Positions 13,820 to 13,941 of a DNA stretch of 13,941 bases are shown in pieces (positions within the stretch are counted from its first letter, which is position 1; each line of letters opens with the position of its first letter). The stretch is from Akkermansiaceae bacterium (GTDB lineage: Bacteria > Verrucomicrobiota > Verrucomicrobiia > Verrucomicrobiales > Akkermansiaceae): positions 1 through 13,941 of the forward strand of contig JALZUI010000143.1 of the NCBI GenBank assembly GCA_023301545.1, read 5' to 3'. A program made the translations under genes and the position numbers. The notes beneath the pieces were generated by a model. That model was not told the origin of the DNA. It made no database searches and saw nothing but the letters and a program-made list of their open reading frames with translations.

Positions 13820-13941
13820 GATAAATAGTTTTCTTACTTAGAGAGAAACCACAAATCACGAGAGTATCAAGGGATAATCAAAGAAATAACACCTCTCTTT
13901 AAATCTACAAGATGACAAATGGTTGAATTTCGAATCAAATT

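Overview
The window looks like a chromosomal segment from a moderate-GC, Gram-negative-type bacterium, most likely a member of the Verrucomicrobiota (moderate confidence, from gene content and protein style only). Pointers are two small or medium lipoproteins, a thioredoxin-fold lipoprotein ending in an SHD1-like domain (a combination typical of the Planctomycetes-Verrucomicrobia group), TPR proteins, HtrA-type secreted proteases and an almost complete lack of Shine-Dalgarno sequences before the start codons. There is no tRNA, rRNA, insertion sequence, CRISPR array or phage gene. The base composition looks even throughout, so this reads as core chromosome rather than an island.

Left part (1-4392): a possible minus-strand gene runs off the left edge (1-136). 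It is followed by a thioredoxin-like lipoprotein, a 322-nt gap that holds two tiny overlapping minus-strand ORFs, a cytoplasmic TPR protein, nadD (NAD biosynthesis) and a secreted TPR-type protein. Middle left (4393-7233, all minus strand): sucC-sucD encode succinyl-CoA synthetase and end at a strong intrinsic terminator. Beyond it lie a 58-residue lipoprotein gene and a dCMP/cytidine-deaminase-family gene, 17 nt apart.

Middle right (7433-10613): a YhaM-type OB-fold/HD exoribonuclease is followed by a tight three-gene unit: an ECF sigma factor, an 82-residue single-TM protein and a small MscS-family channel. The last resembles Pseudomonas CmpX, which is also linked to an ECF sigma factor (SigX). 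This unit is the most interesting candidate system here: it may couple membrane tension to transcription. Its terminator appears to lie inside the 3' end of the convergent DUF3820 gene.

Right part (10709-13819): two overlapping genes encode an intact trypsin/HtrA-type protease with a C-terminal PDZ domain and a related protein that has lost the catalytic His and Ser. In that second protein the PDZ domain sits inside the protease fold. The window ends with a minus-strand short-form citrate synthase, so with sucCD it carries two TCA-cycle loci.
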